From Rhodoferax sp. U2-2l (lineage in GTDB: Bacteria; Pseudomonadota; Gammaproteobacteria; Burkholderiales; Burkholderiaceae_C), in the NCBI RefSeq assembly GCF_020594515.1, contig NZ_JAJCTH010000015.1, positions 62,001 to 126,000 on the forward strand: a stretch of 64,000 bases of DNA. Direction: 5' to 3'. A model generated the notes under the pieces. That model worked only from the letters and a program-made list of their open reading frames with translations. It had not been told where the DNA came from and ran no database searches. Positions 8,498 through 17,922 of the stretch are shown here, one piece after another (the first letter of the stretch is position 1; every line of letters starts with the position of its first letter). The position numbers and the translations under genes were made by a program.

Positions 8498-8536
8498 CCC
8501 CTTGCCCACTTTAACTTTTGTAGCAAAGGACTCACC

Positions 8537-8914
8537 ATGCAAGCGGCCTTACTAACTGAAAGCCCCGTGTCTGTGGGCGACATGCCCAGCCTGCTCGAAT
8601 TCACGCCCGCTGCGGCGGCCAAGGTGGCAGAGCTGGTTCTGGAAGAGGGCAACCCCGATCTCAAGCTACGCCTGTACGTCACCGGCGGCGGCTGCTCGGG
8701 CTTTTCCTACGGGTTTGCTTTTGACGACAGCGTGGCCGCTGACGACACCCTCACCGTCACCGAAGGCGTCACGCTGGTGGTGGACGCGATGAGCCTGCAG
8801 TATGTGATGGGTGCGCGGGTCGACTTTGAGGAAGGCCTGGAAGGCTCACGTTTCATCATCCACAACCCGAACGCCCAGACCACCTGTGGCTGTGGCAGTT
8901 CGTTTTCGGTCTGA
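8537..8914 (+). CDS. A-type Fe-S carrier, ErpA/IscA-like
   Basis: A 125-residue A-type carrier that accepts clusters from the scaffold and passes them to apo-targets. The three conserved cysteines are in [11 protein letters not shown] (~53) and the C-terminal CGCGSSFSV. About 18 residues precede the HesB/IscA domain, and the internal sequence resembles ErpA. It is followed after 10 bases by a second, shorter A-type protein, so the operon has two different carriers, perhaps for [4Fe-4S] and [2Fe-2S] targets of nitrogenase maturation. Confidence 0.88.
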   Translation: MQAALLTESPVSVGDMPSLLEFTPAAAAKVAELVLEEGNPDLKLRLYVTGGGCSGFSYGFAFDDSVAADDTLTVTEGVTLVVDAMSLQYVMGARVDFEEGLEGSRFIIHNPNAQTTCGCGSSFSV

Positions 8915-8924
8915 GAGGTTTGCC

Positions 8925-9248
8925 ATGAGTGTGTCCCTCACCCCCGCAGCAGCCAGGCATGTGCAGAAGTCGCTATCCAAGCGAGGCAGTGGTTTGGGCC
9001 TGCGCCTGGCCGTCAAAACCAGTGGCTGCAACGGCTTTGCCTACGGGCTGGAGTTTGTCGACGCCACCAACCCCGAAGACGCCTGTTTTGAGCAGCACGG
9101 TGTGAAGGTCATTGTGGACCCACGCAGCCTGAGCATGCTGGACGGCACCGAACTCGACTTTGTGCGCGAAGGCCTCAACGAAGGCTTCAAGTTCAACAAC
9201 CCCAACGCCAAGGCCAATTGCGGTTGTGGTGAGAGTTTTACTGTATGA
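8925..9248 (+). CDS. iscA: IscA-type Fe-S carrier
   Basis: A 107-residue protein starting [13 protein letters not shown], the usual IscA length. The cysteines are in [12 protein letters not shown] (~36) and CGCGESFTV at the C-terminus. The start at 8925 follows GAGAGG. It probably cooperates with the upstream ErpA-like protein and IscU. It is the last gene before a 150-base gap holding a dispersed repeat, after which hscA follows on the same strand. Confidence 0.9.
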   Translation: MSVSLTPAAARHVQKSLSKRGSGLGLRLAVKTSGCNGFAYGLEFVDATNPEDACFEQHGVKVIVDPRSLSMLDGTELDFVREGLNEGFKFNNPNAKANCGCGESFTV

Positions 9249-9249
9249 A

Positions 9250-9370
9250 GTTCCCCCCCGTTGCTTGCTCACTGCGTGTAGCCGCCACCCCCCTCAAGGG
9301 GGCAACACCGGCGGTCTGGCAAAGCCAGTCCCGCGGTGTTTCTGGCTTTGGCCTGCTGCTAACAACGGTC
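9250..9370. repeat. C/G-rich intergenic repeat between iscA and hscA
   Basis: Contains CCCCCTCAAGGGGGCAACAC and GGCAAAGCCAGTCCCGCGGTG, which I recognise as a dispersed intergenic element of Comamonadaceae and relatives. It has a CCCCCT-CA-AGGGGG hairpin. It breaks an otherwise tightly spaced operon and could attenuate hscA expression. Only one copy is in this window, so the repeat assignment rests on general knowledge. Confidence 0.5.
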
Positions 9371-9401
9371 GCCGCAGTTAGCACGATCTGAGAACACTTT
9401 T

Positions 9402-11276
9402 ATGGCTTTGTTGCAAATTGCCGAACCCGGTCAAAGCGCCGCGCCGCACCAGCACCGGCTGGCGGCGGGCATTGATCTGGGCACCACCAACTCGTTGATT
9501 GCCACGGTGCAAAGTGCCCAGGCGCGGGCGCTGCCCGACGAAGACGGGGCGCTGCTGCTGCCCTCGGTGGTGCGTTACCTGCCGGGCAATGGCATTGTGG
9601 TCGGTCGTGAAGCGCAGGACGCCCAAGCCGACGACCCCGAGAACACGATTGTGTCGGTCAAGCGCTTTATGGGCCGCAGCCTGGCCGACGTGACCCAAGC
9701 CGCTGGCCTGCCTTACCGTTTTACCGACGGGCCAGGCATGGTTGGAATCCACACCGTGAGCGGGGAACGCTCGCCGGTGCAGGTGTCGGCCGAGATCTTG
9801 ACTGCCTTGCGTGAACGCGCCGAAGTGTCCTTGGGCGGACCGCTGGCCGGGGTGGTGATCACCGTGCCAGCTTACTTTGACGACGCACAACGCCAGGGCA
9901 CCAAGGACGCGGCCAAGCTGGCTGGACTCAACGTGCTGCGCCTGCTCAACGAACCCACGGCGGCGGCCATTGCCTACGGGCTGGACAAAGCGGCCGAAGG
10001 CACCTTTGCGATCTACGACTTGGGTGGTGGCACCTTCGACATCTCTATCCTGCACCTGAGCAAAGGTGTGTTTGAGGTGCTGGCTACCGGCGGTGACTCT
10101 GCGCTGGGGGGTGACGACTTTGACCACGAGATTGCCGAGTGGTTTTGCACCCAGCACGGCATCGCTGGCTTGGCCGCCTTGCCACCCGGCGCCCAGCGAG
10201 GCCTGCTAGCCGCCTCGCGCCAAGCCAAAGAAACCTTGTCAAACCACGAATCTGCCGCGTTGGCGCTGACCAACGCCGATGGCAGCACCCAACAGGCGAT
10301 CCTGTCGCGTGCCCAGTTTGCCGAACTCGGCGAACCGCTGATCAAGCGCACCATGGCCGCCACCCGGCGTGCCCTGCGCGACGCCAAGCTCGGCATCGAG
10401 ACCATCTCCGGGGTGGTGCTGGTGGGCGGCTCCACCCGCATGCCGATGGTACGCACGGTGGTGAGCGAATTTTTCGGGCGAGAACCGCTGGTCGACATCG
10501 ACCCCGACCAGGTGGTGGCGATTGGCGCCGCTCTGCAAGCCAATGTGCTGGTGGGCAACGGCAGTGGCGACGACTGGCTGCTGCTGGACGTGTGCCCGCT
10601 CTCCCTGGGGCTGGAGACCATGGGCGGCTTGGTGGAGAAGATCATCCCGCGCAACTCCACCCTGCCAGTGGCCCGCGCGCAGGAGTTCACCACATTCAAG
10701 GACGGACAGACCGCGATGTCATTACACGTGGTGCAGGGCGAGCGCGAGTCGGTGGCACATTGCCGGTCGCTGGCACGGTTTGAGTTGCGTGGCATTCCGC
10801 CTGCGGTGGCGGGCTCGGTGCACATCCGCGTGACCTTTCAGATTGATGCCGACGGGCTGCTGTCAGTGACAGCGCGAGAGCGCATCAGCGGCATCGAGGC
10901 ACACATCGAGGTCAAACCCACCTACGGCCTGGCCGACACCCAGATCTCGGCCATGCTGCAGGACGCCATCAGCGCCAGCCAGGAAGACATGCAGTTGCGA
11001 TCTATGCGCGAGGCGCAGGTGGACGCCCGGCGCCTGCTCGATGCCACCGAGGCCGCCTTGCACGCGGATGCCGCACTGGTGTCGGCACCGGAAATCCAGG
11101 CGATTCATCTGGCCATGTACCGGGTGGGCGAGATGCTGGAAACCGAGGCGCCGCTGGCTGACCTGCGCCGTGCCACCAGTGCGCTGAGTTCTGCCACCGA
11201 TGAATTTGCCGCCCGGCGCATGAATGCCTCGATCAGTCAGGCGCTGGCCGGACAGAGCATGGACAGCCTGGCCTGA
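9402..11276 (+). CDS. hscA: HscA, Hsp70-type chaperone for Fe-S assembly
   Basis: A 624-residue Hsp70-family ATPase that binds the LPPVK motif of IscU and drives cluster release. The nucleotide-binding domain shows [14 protein letters not shown] (~25), [11 protein letters not shown] (~206) and [10 protein letters not shown] (~344). The substrate-binding domain starts around residue 400 with the HscA-like [14 protein letters not shown]. Its usual J-protein partner HscB is not encoded in this cluster, so it must come from elsewhere or be dispensable. It precedes fdx by 47 bases. Confidence 0.93.
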   Translation: MALLQIAEPGQSAAPHQHRLAAGIDLGTTNSLIATVQSAQARALPDEDGALLLPSVVRYLPGNGIVVGREAQDAQADDPENTIVSVKRFMGRSLADVTQAAGLPYRFTDGPGMVGIHTVSGERSPVQVSAEILTALRERAEVSLGGPLAGVVITVPAYFDDAQRQGTKDAAKLAGLNVLRLLNEPTAAAIAYGLDKAAEGTFAIYDLGGGTFDISILHLSKGVFEVLATGGDSALGGDDFDHEIAEWFCTQHGIAGLAALPPGAQRGLLAASRQAKETLSNHESAALALTNADGSTQQAILSRAQFAELGEPLIKRTMAATRRALRDAKLGIETISGVVLVGGSTRMPMVRTVVSEFFGREPLVDIDPDQVVAIGAALQANVLVGNGSGDDWLLLDVCPLSLGLETMGGLVEKIIPRNSTLPVARAQEFTTFKDGQTAMSLHVVQGERESVAHCRSLARFELRGIPPAVAGSVHIRVTFQIDADGLLSVTARERISGIEAHIEVKPTYGLADTQISAMLQDAISASQEDMQLRSMREAQVDARRLLDATEAALHADAALVSAPEIQAIHLAMYRVGEMLETEAPLADLRRATSALSSATDEFAARRMNASISQALAGQSMDSLA

Positions 11277-11323
11277 ACCCCGTCTGCCCGCCAGAGTCAC
11301 CCACCACCCCAAAAAAACACCAC

Positions 11324-11659
11324 ATGCCCAGAGTCCGCCTGCTGCCCCACCCCGAACTGTGCCCGCAGGGGCGGGACATCGAGATCAAACCCGGCAAGTC
11401 TCTGTGCGAAGGCTTGCTCAAGGCCGGTGTGGCGATTGAACACGCCTGCGAGATGGTGGCGGCCTGCTCCACCTGCCACGTCTATGTGCGCAAAGGCGGC
11501 GATTCGCTGGCTGGGGCTGATGACAACGAGAACGACCAGCTCGACAACGCCTGGGGCCTGGAGGCGCAGTCGCGCCTGTCCTGTTGTATCAAGCTGGGCG
11601 AGAGCGACATCACCATCGAGCTGCCCAGACACACGCGCAACCATGCGCGGGAGCATTGA
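11324..11659 (+). CDS. fdx: ISC-type [2Fe-2S] ferredoxin
   Basis: A 111-residue ferredoxin of the ISC/adrenodoxin type. The cluster ligands follow the C-X5-C-X2-C pattern in HACEMVAACSTCHVYV (~44-54), with the fourth cysteine in RLSCCIKLG. It supplies electrons for cluster assembly on IscU. It is the last gene of the isc operon, and its position after hscA is the canonical isc order. The short gap after it carries palindromes that probably belong to the hipB promoter. Confidence 0.92.
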   Translation: MPRVRLLPHPELCPQGRDIEIKPGKSLCEGLLKAGVAIEHACEMVAACSTCHVYVRKGGDSLAGADDNENDQLDNAWGLEAQSRLSCCIKLGESDITIELPRHTRNHAREH

Positions 11660-11690
11660 GAGATTCAAGCCGGTCGCCACGGCAGGCATA

Positions 11691-11753
11691 TGACCGATAG
11701 GTCATTTTTGCTCCCAAGTTCATCCCATTCGCCCTAGAATTACCGAACGGTAA
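11691..11753 (+). promoter_or_regulatory. palindromic operators upstream of hipB
   Basis: Two perfect inverted repeats: TGACC-N4-GGTCA at 11691-11704 and TTACCG-AA-CGGTAA at 11740-11753. The second lies 15 bases before the hipB ATG, where an autorepressor would overlap the core promoter. Binding by HipB is inferred from the usual autoregulation of hipBA operons. Confidence 0.55.
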
Positions 11754-11768
11754 GTTTTAGGACCAACC

Positions 11769-12047
11769 ATGAGCACAAGCAAAAAAATCATCCCGAACGG
11801 TCATTTTTTGACTGGCAGTGACCAGGTGATTCAGAGCACTGCCGAACTCGGCCAGCTGGCGCGTGAACGTCAACAACAGATGGCGCTCACGCAGCTGGAT
11901 GTTGCTGGCTTGAGCAACACCGGCAACCGCTTCATCGTCGAGCTGGAGCAGGGCAAACCCACATTGCAGTTGCAAAAGGTGCTTGATGTGCTGGCCTTGC
12001 TGGGCCTGGAGGTGGTGATTCGCGCCAAAGCGGGAGCCAGCCAGTGA
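11769..12047 (+). CDS. hipB: HipB-like Xre-family antitoxin/regulator
   Basis: A 92-residue protein with a HipB-type helix-turn-helix: ELGQLARERQQQ opens the first helix, and ELEQGKPTLQLQKVLDVLALLGLEV is the typical HipB end of the domain. It would repress its own operon and, in intact systems, neutralise the HipA kinase. Its last bases overlap the next gene (GTGA). Because hipA downstream is truncated, this is likely an orphaned antitoxin whose operator sites have survived. Confidence 0.75.
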   Translation: MSTSKKIIPNGHFLTGSDQVIQSTAELGQLARERQQQMALTQLDVAGLSNTGNRFIVELEQGKPTLQLQKVLDVLALLGLEVVIRAKAGASQ

Positions 12048-12526
12048 CACCCGAACCGATGCCCGAGATGGCGCAACTCGCGGTTTTTTTCGGTGATCAG
12101 CTGGTGGGCCACGTGTTTGACAGCGCGCCGTTGTCCTTCACTTACAGCGACGCGTGGCTGGCCCGCCCCGAGACAGCGCAAATTGCTGCCATCACACCTA
12201 CGGCAGGCCCGATCAGCAGCGCGGCAGTCACGGCCTTTTTTGAAAACCTGCTGCCCGAGGGTGAGTTGCGCCGCTTCATTGCGAGCAGCAAAAAAGCCTC
12301 CACCCTGTTTGCCTTGTTGCGCGAAGTGGCGGGGGACACGGCGGGTGGTTTTGTCATCTTGCCAGCGGGTCAAAGCCCTGAGCGCCCGGCCTACCAAGCC
12401 ACCACTTGGGCGGCACTGGCCGCACGCTTGAGGCTGCCAGGTGCCAAGACCCTGGCCCTGCGCCTGCAAAGCTTTGTGCGCACAACAACGCAGCAGATGT
12501 CCAAACGCCTTCTGAGTGAGTCATAG
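12044..12526 (+). pseudogene. hipA: truncated hipA (N-terminal domain only)
   Basis: An open frame of 160 residues from a GTG overlapping hipB. Residues ~8-130 match the HipA N-terminal (couple) domain: FFGDQLVGHV, FTYSDAWL, FFENLLPEGELRR and LLREVAGDTAGGFVILP. The kinase domain with its Asp and P-loop-like motifs is absent. After residue ~130 the sequence diverges and ends, and the convergent leuA gene begins 44 bases later, so the 3' two thirds have been deleted. A HipS-like stand-alone function (as in HipBST) is conceivable, but no HipT kinase follows. Confidence 0.7.
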
Positions 12527-12570
12527 AAGTAGCCTGCGTTGTGTGACAGTGGGCAAACTCAGCCCACCCC

Positions 12571-14298
12571 TCAGGCCGCTTCACTCTCCAACTCAAGTGC
12601 AGCCACCAAGCCCAGCCGGTTCACCCCACTGAGCAGCGCCTTGACCGAGGCGGTGACGATGTTGGTGTCCATACCCACCCCATAGCGCTCCGTGCCACCG
12701 GCAGCGGACACCAGCTCCAGAAAAGCGCAGGCCTGGGCATCCCCGGCGTGGGTGCTGGCGCGGGTGGATCGCTCCTCATAACTGCGCACCTGCACCTCGA
12801 TACCAGCGCCTTGGAGCGCATGCACCGCCGCGTCGATCGGGCCATTGCCCTCGCCGGTGAGCAACATGGGCTGGCCGTTCACCTCCACCCCGATGCGAAT
12901 ACCCTGCACACGGTTTTTGCTCCCCGGTGTGACATGGTCAAACAGGTGGTGCTCCACGTAACGCATTGACGCGCCGGGGGCGTCCAGATAGGTGCTCTCG
13001 AACAGTTTCCAGATGTCCTGTGCCGTCATCTCACCGCCGTGGCTGTCGGTGTAACTTTGCACCTCGCCCGAAAACTCCACCTGCAAACGCCGCGGCATGA
13101 CCACACCAAACTCGGCCTCCATCAAATACGCCACACCGCCCTTGCCACTCTGGCTGTTGACACGGATCACCGAGTCGTAACTGCGGCCCACGTCAGCCGG
13201 GTCAATCGGCATGTAGGGCACATTCCACAAGGCATCCGGCCCGGCAGCCTGCTGGGCGGCAAAACCTTTTTTGATGGCGTCCTGGTGTGAGCCACTGAAA
13301 GCGGTGAACACCAGGTCACCCACATACGGGTGGCGTGGGTGGATCGGCAACTGGTTGCAATGCTCCACGGTGCGGGCCACGGCGTTGATGTCAGAGAAAT
13401 CCAGCCCTGGGGCAATGCCCTGGGTGTACATGTTCAAAGCCAAGGTGACGATGTCGACATTGCCGGTGCGTTCACCATTGCCAAACAAACAGCCTTCGAC
13501 CCGGTCGGCGCCCGCCATCAGGCCCAACTCGGCAGCGGCCACGGCCGAACCCCGGTCGTTGTGCGGGTGCACGCTGATGAGCACGCTGTCGCGGCGTGCC
13601 AGGTGGGTGTGCATCCACTCGATCTGGTCGGCATGCACATTGGGCGTGGCCACTTCCACCGTGGCAGGCAGGTTCAAAATGACCTTGTTGTCGGGTGTCG
13701 CGCCCCACTCGGCGGTGACCGCGTCACACACCTCGCAGGCAAAGTCCAGCTCGGTGCTGGTGAACACCTCGGGGCTGTACTGCAAGACCCATTCGGTCTC
13801 AGGCTGCTGCGCACACAAGTCCTTGATGAGCCGCACCGAAGACACCGCCAGCGCCTTGATCTCATCCCGGCTCATGCCAAACACAATCTCACGAAACGCT
13901 GGCGAGGTGGCGTTGTAGACGTGCACGATGGCGCGGCGTGCGCCCTTGAGGGACTCAATCGTGCGCCGGATCAGGTGTTCCCGCGATTGGGTCAACACTT
14001 CGATGGTCACGTCGTCGGGAATGTGGCCGCCCTCGATCAGGGTGCGCACAAAGTCAAAGTCGGTTTGAGAGGCGCTCGGAAACGCGACCTCAATCTCCTT
14101 GAACCCAACCTGGCACAAGGTGCGGAACATGCGCATCTTGCGCTCCACATTCATCGGCTCAAACAGCGACTGGTTGCCATCCCGCAGGTCCGAACTCATC
14201 CAGATAGGAGCCTGGGTGATGCTGCGCGACGGCCATTGGCGGTTGGGCAAATCAATGGTGGGAAAGGCGCGGTATTTGGTGGCGGGGTTGGACAACAT
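12571..14298 (-). CDS. leuA: 2-isopropylmalate synthase (long, 575-residue type)
   Basis: Condenses acetyl-CoA with 2-ketoisovalerate, the first committed step of leucine synthesis. The TIM barrel shows [11 protein letters not shown] (~35), the metal-binding HPHNDRG (~250) and [12 protein letters not shown] (~285). A C-terminal LeuA regulatory domain runs from ~440 to the end. Length and the [16 protein letters not shown] opening match the type found in many actinobacteria and Burkholderiales. It is unrelated in role to nifV despite belonging to the same enzyme superfamily. The Lrp-type regulator upstream on the same strand may control it; the 212 bases between them show no clear leader peptide. 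Confidence 0.93.
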   Translation of the reverse strand: MLSNPATKYRAFPTIDLPNRQWPSRSITQAPIWMSSDLRDGNQSLFEPMNVERKMRMFRTLCQVGFKEIEVAFPSASQTDFDFVRTLIEGGHIPDDVTIEVLTQSREHLIRRTIESLKGARRAIVHVYNATSPAFREIVFGMSRDEIKALAVSSVRLIKDLCAQQPETEWVLQYSPEVFTSTELDFACEVCDAVTAEWGATPDNKVILNLPATVEVATPNVHADQIEWMHTHLARRDSVLISVHPHNDRGSAVAAAELGLMAGADRVEGCLFGNGERTGNVDIVTLALNMYTQGIAPGLDFSDINAVARTVEHCNQLPIHPRHPYVGDLVFTAFSGSHQDAIKKGFAAQQAAGPDALWNVPYMPIDPADVGRSYDSVIRVNSQSGKGGVAYLMEAEFGVVMPRRLQVEFSGEVQSYTDSHGGEMTAQDIWKLFESTYLDAPGASMRYVEHHLFDHVTPGSKNRVQGIRIGVEVNGQPMLLTGEGNGPIDAAVHALQGAGIEVQVRSYEERSTRASTHAGDAQACAFLELVSAAGGTERYGVGMDTNIVTASVKALLSGVNRLGLVAALELESEAA

Positions 14299-14510
14299 GG
14301 AGCAAGTTCCTCTGGAAGCGATAACGGACAGTGATAGCTATCGTAGGCTTGAAGCCGGGGTGAATGATTGCGTTTTTGTCATCTTTTCGATCTTTTTAGA
14401 CAGACTATTGCTGCTTTTATATTTATTCAGCAATTTTCGTGTCTCAATCAGACATCTGGCCAAAGAAAGCCAGACCCGCTACGAAGAATAGCCATGGCCG
14501 CAATTGCCGC

Positions 14511-14987
14511 TCACAGCGCACCACTCACCACCGACAGCGCCATCTTGCTGACCACCTGGCGCAGCACAAAGCTGGAGTGCACACCGGTCACACCCTCGAT
14601 GCGGGTGATCTTGTTGAGCAGCAAGGCCTGGTAATGGTCCATGTCGCGCACCGCCACCTTGAGCTGGTAGTCGGCCGACTGGCCGGTGATCAACAGACAC
14701 TCCAGCACCTCAGGCAGCAAGCTCACCGTAGCCTCGAAGTTGGCAAAACGCTCGGGCGTGTGCCGGTCCATGGAGATATGAATCAGCGCCATCAATGACA
14801 GGCCGAGCTTCTTGGCGTCGAGCTGGGCGTGGTAACCGGTGATCAGGCCCGACTCTTCCAGCGCCCGCACCCGACGCAGGCACGGTGACGGCGACAGGCC
14901 GATGCGGTCGGCCAGCTCCTGGTTGTTGATGCGGCCATCGGCCTGCAGGATGTCGAGGATTTGCTGGTCGTAGCGGTCAATCTTCAT
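14511..14987 (-). CDS. Lrp/AsnC-family transcriptional regulator
   Basis: A 158-residue protein. The N-terminal winged helix-turn-helix (DQQILDILQADGRINNQELADRIGLSPS begins at residue 7) is followed by an RAM/ligand-binding domain (LMALIHISMDRH, VLECLLITGQSADYQLKV). It is likely to respond to an amino acid such as leucine. It is divergent from a LysE-type amino acid exporter, a common pairing in which the Lrp protein controls the exporter, and it is also upstream of leuA. The exact ligand and target cannot be read from the sequence. Confidence 0.88.
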   Translation of the reverse strand: MKIDRYDQQILDILQADGRINNQELADRIGLSPSPCLRRVRALEESGLITGYHAQLDAKKLGLSLMALIHISMDRHTPERFANFEATVSLLPEVLECLLITGQSADYQLKVAVRDMDHYQALLLNKITRIEGVTGVHSSFVLRQVVSKMALSVVSGAL

Positions 14988-15389
14988 ATTTCTGCCAATG
15001 TTGGATTTGATTGAAGCATGTTATGCCAACTTAAAAGCAAATCAAGGCAACAACGCAATCTTCTGCCCCGGCCTGCGGCCTACACTGAAGGCATCTGTCA
15101 TCCACAGCACCCAGCAAGCTGGTCACGAGCCAGTGTTGCGCAGTGGGGCCTCACAAGGGACCTATTTGCAAGTCACCTTCCCCCGGGCATCACCCTTGCC
15201 TGCGGGGCTCGGCCTTTGAATCATCAAAATGGCTTTGGTGGCACGCACAAGCCACCGCCCAATCGCCCTGCAGCCTTCACCCACATTACGCCCTCAGCTA
15301 TCACAAATAGAGTGATTGCTTGTCGCTGCCCGGCATGCCGGTTTAAGATGAGGCGACCTGCCCTCAACCCCTGCATCTGCCTCATCGCC
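14988..15389. other. divergent intergenic region lrp/lysE
   Basis: About 400 bases without a convincing gene. It must hold the lrp and lysE promoters. The only clear structure is a perfect 12-bp palindrome CCGGCATGCCGG at 15330-15341, 48 bases before the exporter start, which could be a regulator site. The region near 15000 is AT-richer, consistent with the lrp promoter. Confidence 0.4.
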
Positions 15390-16010
15390 ATGTTTGACAT
15401 CCAGAACTACACCAGCTTTGTGCTTGCCGTGCTTGTCTTTCAGTTGGTTCCCGGTGCGGGCACCATCGCCATCCTGAATGCCACAGCACGCCACGGCATC
15501 GCAGTGGGTATGGCCGCCGTGCTGGGAACGCTGCTGGGTGACTTCATCATGATGTTCGCCGCCGTGGCCGGACTGGCCGCCACCATGCAGGCCAACCCGA
15601 TGCTGTTCCAGGCATTGCAGTGGTTTGGCGCGGGCTACCTGTGCTGGATGGGCTGGCAACTGCTGCGCACACCGGTCAACGCTGCGCCCGTCTCGCAGAC
15701 AGAACAAAGCTCGCCGCGCGTCTACTTCCGGCAAGCCTTGACCGTGAGCCTGACCAACCCGAAAGTGATCCTGTTTTTTGTGGCGTTCTTTCCGCTGTTT
15801 ATCCAGCCACAGGCCTCGGCGCTGACACTGGCGGTCATGATGGCCCATGTCACTGTGCTCAGCCTGCTGTACCAGGCCGGGTTGGTTCTGGTCGGCAATG
15901 CGGTGGCGGCCCGCCTGAAAGCCCTGCCCTCGGCGCGCAAGATAGCGACCCGGCTGGCCGGTTTGGCACTGATCGGGTTTGGGCTCAAGCTCGCGGCCAA
16001 CAACCGGTAA
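15390..16010 (+). CDS. LysE/RhtB-family amino acid exporter
   Basis: A 206-residue inner-membrane protein with about six hydrophobic segments. It opens with a LysE signature (VLVFQLVPGAGTIAILNATARHG), has SLTNPKVILFFVAFFPLF in the middle and a terminal helix GLALIGFGLKLA. Such proteins export amino acids or homoserine lactone-like compounds by proton antiport. The divergent Lrp-family gene suggests amino acid-responsive control. The ATG at 15390 is the first codon giving the family N-terminus; the reading frame extends upstream without homology. Confidence 0.88.
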   Translation: MFDIQNYTSFVLAVLVFQLVPGAGTIAILNATARHGIAVGMAAVLGTLLGDFIMMFAAVAGLAATMQANPMLFQALQWFGAGYLCWMGWQLLRTPVNAAPVSQTEQSSPRVYFRQALTVSLTNPKVILFFVAFFPLFIQPQASALTLAVMMAHVTVLSLLYQAGLVLVGNAVAARLKALPSARKIATRLAGLALIGFGLKLAANNR

Positions 16011-16486
16011 GAGCGGGCGCGATGAGCGCACCCCATTCCCCGTAGCGGCGATCTCCCCGGACGACGACCAGTAAGCCAGCTTGAGCCCAGACGGCAAATG
16101 CCTCTTCACGCACGAAGACGGCGCGGCGAAAGGATATGGCATCCCAGGCACTTGTGGATGAAATTGGCCTCTAGACCAGGTAAATCAAGGGTAGGTAGCT
16201 ATCATCAATAGAGAAGTTTGTTGACAGCTTGGTGTGCGTGGCGCTAGGCGGGTGGGTTGTGGGGAATAGATTTGGATTCAAGACAGCGAATCAATTGCCC
16301 GGCCTCGGAGATAGGTATCGACCCAAAGCGGAATTCGGTTGGCTCATGCTCTTTGCCTGATGGCAGACATTCCGGGCATTGACGTCAAAGTGGCCCCCTG
16401 ATCTTGCTGAAATCGTGCGATGCCAATTTAGGCAGCAAAACGATGGGAGTGAAGCGCGCAACCGCATAACCTAACGATGGCCTTCA
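16011..16486. other. gene-free stretch with repeat remnants
   Basis: About 475 bases with no supportable gene. It includes a degenerate copy of the CTAGCCCT palindrome at 16161-16205. The rest shows lower GC and no clear promoter or terminator. It lies between a core gene and a toxin-antitoxin pair and may be the debris of earlier insertions. Confidence 0.4.
16161..16205. repeat. dispersed CTAGCCCT palindrome, degenerate copy 2
   Basis: Reads AAATTGGCCTCTAG, then TAAATCAAGGG, then GTAGCTATCA, matching the flanks and core of the copies at 2464 and 19784 but with the stem partly destroyed. Confidence 0.55.
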
Positions 16487-17173
16487 TCATGCTCCTGCTA
16501 ACGATGCACCCAGATCGTCCAGCAACTTCATCAACTCTGCCTCGTAGTGAATGACGTGCTTGGAGTCCCTTTCATCCTGGATGTTGTTACTCTTCAGCCG
16601 ATCCCCAAACAAAATCACAACCTCACACGTGTTGTCTCGCACGGACATCCAGTGCAAGCCCTGCGCCTTTGGCATCGTCTTCCAGATGTGCAACGCCCAT
16701 TCTCGGGTGCGTGGGTAATCAGGCTTTTCCGTACCAAAAATTTCAGCCACAGTCAGACCCGCAGCACGCAAGCCAAGAGTGGTCAAGTTAACGAGGCTCA
16801 AATCCGTGAGCGAAATCCGCGAGAGGTGGTGATTGCCCGATTTGTCCCTCTCCCAGTCGTGCTGGTAGTTCGTAGATGGCGTTGGCACATCGTGCAGAAG
16901 GATTTCGGCCATGGCCCCGCGTACTGTCTTGGCGGCATAGATGGTCGGGATGACTTTACCGGTGCTATCGACCAAAGGGCTAAAGCGTGCATTTCCGCGT
17001 TTTGTGTCATTGAACTGGGTTGGCCCGTACAAGCCGGTGCTTGCGTCGTAGTTGTGGACTCGATACCAAATGCCAGCAGGAACTGAATGTTCTCTAAAGG
17101 AGTTTTTCGGAGGTGGGTACGGCAGTGGAGCCATGCTCGCCATAGAGGTGCTGACGGGCTTAGCACTAGCCAT
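16487..17173 (-). CDS. RES-domain toxin (NAD-degrading ParT/MbcT type)
   Basis: A 228-residue protein. The ATG at 17173 overlaps the antitoxin by 8 bases and has GGAGGG 8 bases upstream. The RES fold is visible as WYRVHNY (~40), GNARFSPL (~62), YAAKTVRGAMAEILLHD (~80) and later WALHIWKTMP. The conserved Arg, Glu and Ser that give the domain its name are present or plausible. Family knowledge: RES toxins deplete NAD+ or modify Prs and are held inactive by Xre-MbcA-ParS antitoxins, as encoded just upstream. Expression is probably coupled to and repressed with the antitoxin. Confidence 0.82.
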   Translation of the reverse strand: MASAKPVSTSMASMAPLPYPPPKNSFREHSVPAGIWYRVHNYDASTGLYGPTQFNDTKRGNARFSPLVDSTGKVIPTIYAAKTVRGAMAEILLHDVPTPSTNYQHDWERDKSGNHHLSRISLTDLSLVNLTTLGLRAAGLTVAEIFGTEKPDYPRTREWALHIWKTMPKAQGLHWMSVRDNTCEVVILFGDRLKSNNIQDERDSKHVIHYEAELMKLLDDLGASLAGA

Positions 17174-17849
17174 GCAAAGCACCCTCCACGTGCTCCTTTG
17201 CCAACTCGATTACGCTTTTTGGCTCATTGCTGAGCAGTTCCCTCGGGCGCTTGCCGCCTGCTGCGGAACTGGTCGATTCAAACCAGGATGCAACGCGAAT
17301 CGGTGTGTATCCCTCAAAACTCTTGAGCACTTCCGCTACCTCTGGGATCGGATTACCCAAATCATCAAAAATGTAGTTGGGGTAGTATTTCACGCCAGCA
17401 CGCTCAATCGCAAAGATCTTCCCAGCCTTTTGCCACCGTGAGACCAGCGAATGCTTGTTTTCGGCGAGCGGAGCTGCACGTTCCCCCACCTCTTTTGCCT
17501 TGAGCCATTCCGTACCAGAGAGGACAGCTTCAACGCCCCTTCGCCTCAGTTTGTCTTTGACCTGATCCAGGCCTCGAATTGGAGTCTCTTCTATTAAGGC
17601 TTTTGTCGCCCAGTGATCATCCACAGCTGATCTCTGAAGAACGTCCAAACCTCTTCTGAGTCCCTCCATGTCTTTCATCAGCTTTGCAAGTGTAAGTATG
17701 TAGGTATCGACCTTGTTTTTGTCCTTCAATCTAGACTTATCCAAAAGCGGCAGCAGTGACGTGAGAGCCGTGTTCTCTACGCGAGTGCGTTCAGTCGGTA
17801 CAAACGAACCATCTGCCGATCTGGCGCTTGATCCTTTTAAGTTAACCAT
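17166..17849 (-). CDS. ParS/MbcA-type antitoxin (long form)
   Basis: A 227-residue protein whose last ~50 residues resemble the DUF2384/ParS toxin-binding domain (VASWFESTSSAAGGKRPREL followed by LLSNEPKSVIELAKEHVEG). A middle part (EWLKAKEVGERAA...SLVSRWQKAGKIFAIERAG) looks like a helix-turn-helix segment and ends YYPNYIFDD, as often seen in RES-linked antitoxins. The N-terminal ~90 residues are helical and of unknown role, making it longer than the common ~140-residue form. GGAG lies 8 bases before the ATG at 17849. It overlaps the RES toxin gene, the standard antitoxin-first order. Confidence 0.75.
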   Translation of the reverse strand: MVNLKGSSARSADGSFVPTERTRVENTALTSLLPLLDKSRLKDKNKVDTYILTLAKLMKDMEGLRRGLDVLQRSAVDDHWATKALIEETPIRGLDQVKDKLRRRGVEAVLSGTEWLKAKEVGERAAPLAENKHSLVSRWQKAGKIFAIERAGVKYYPNYIFDDLGNPIPEVAEVLKSFEGYTPIRVASWFESTSSAAGGKRPRELLSNEPKSVIELAKEHVEGALHG

Positions 17850-17873
17850 GACTACTCCATGAAAACGGGGTCG

Positions 17874-17922
17874 ATAGTGCGATAAAAGCGATTGTATTTC
17901 GCAATCTCTATTGTCGCACTAT
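17874..17922 (-). promoter_or_regulatory. operator/promoter of the RES toxin-antitoxin operon
   Basis: Perfect 9-bp arms ATAGTGCGA (17874-17882) and TCGCACTAT (17914-17922) enclose an AT-rich core with TTGCGA and TTTTAT-like promoter elements on the minus strand and a weaker inner GATTG/CAATC repeat. The site is 25 bases upstream of the antitoxin start, as expected for autorepression. The remaining bases to 18215 show no gene. Confidence 0.6.

Noticed and set aside
15294-16151. 285-codon frame antisense to the LysE gene
   Set aside because: It is a shadow of the exporter gene; no family resemblance was recognised.
16380-16420. Possible insertion-sequence end (GTGGCCCCCTGATC)
   Set aside because: Vague resemblance only; no transposase fragment or inverted partner was found.
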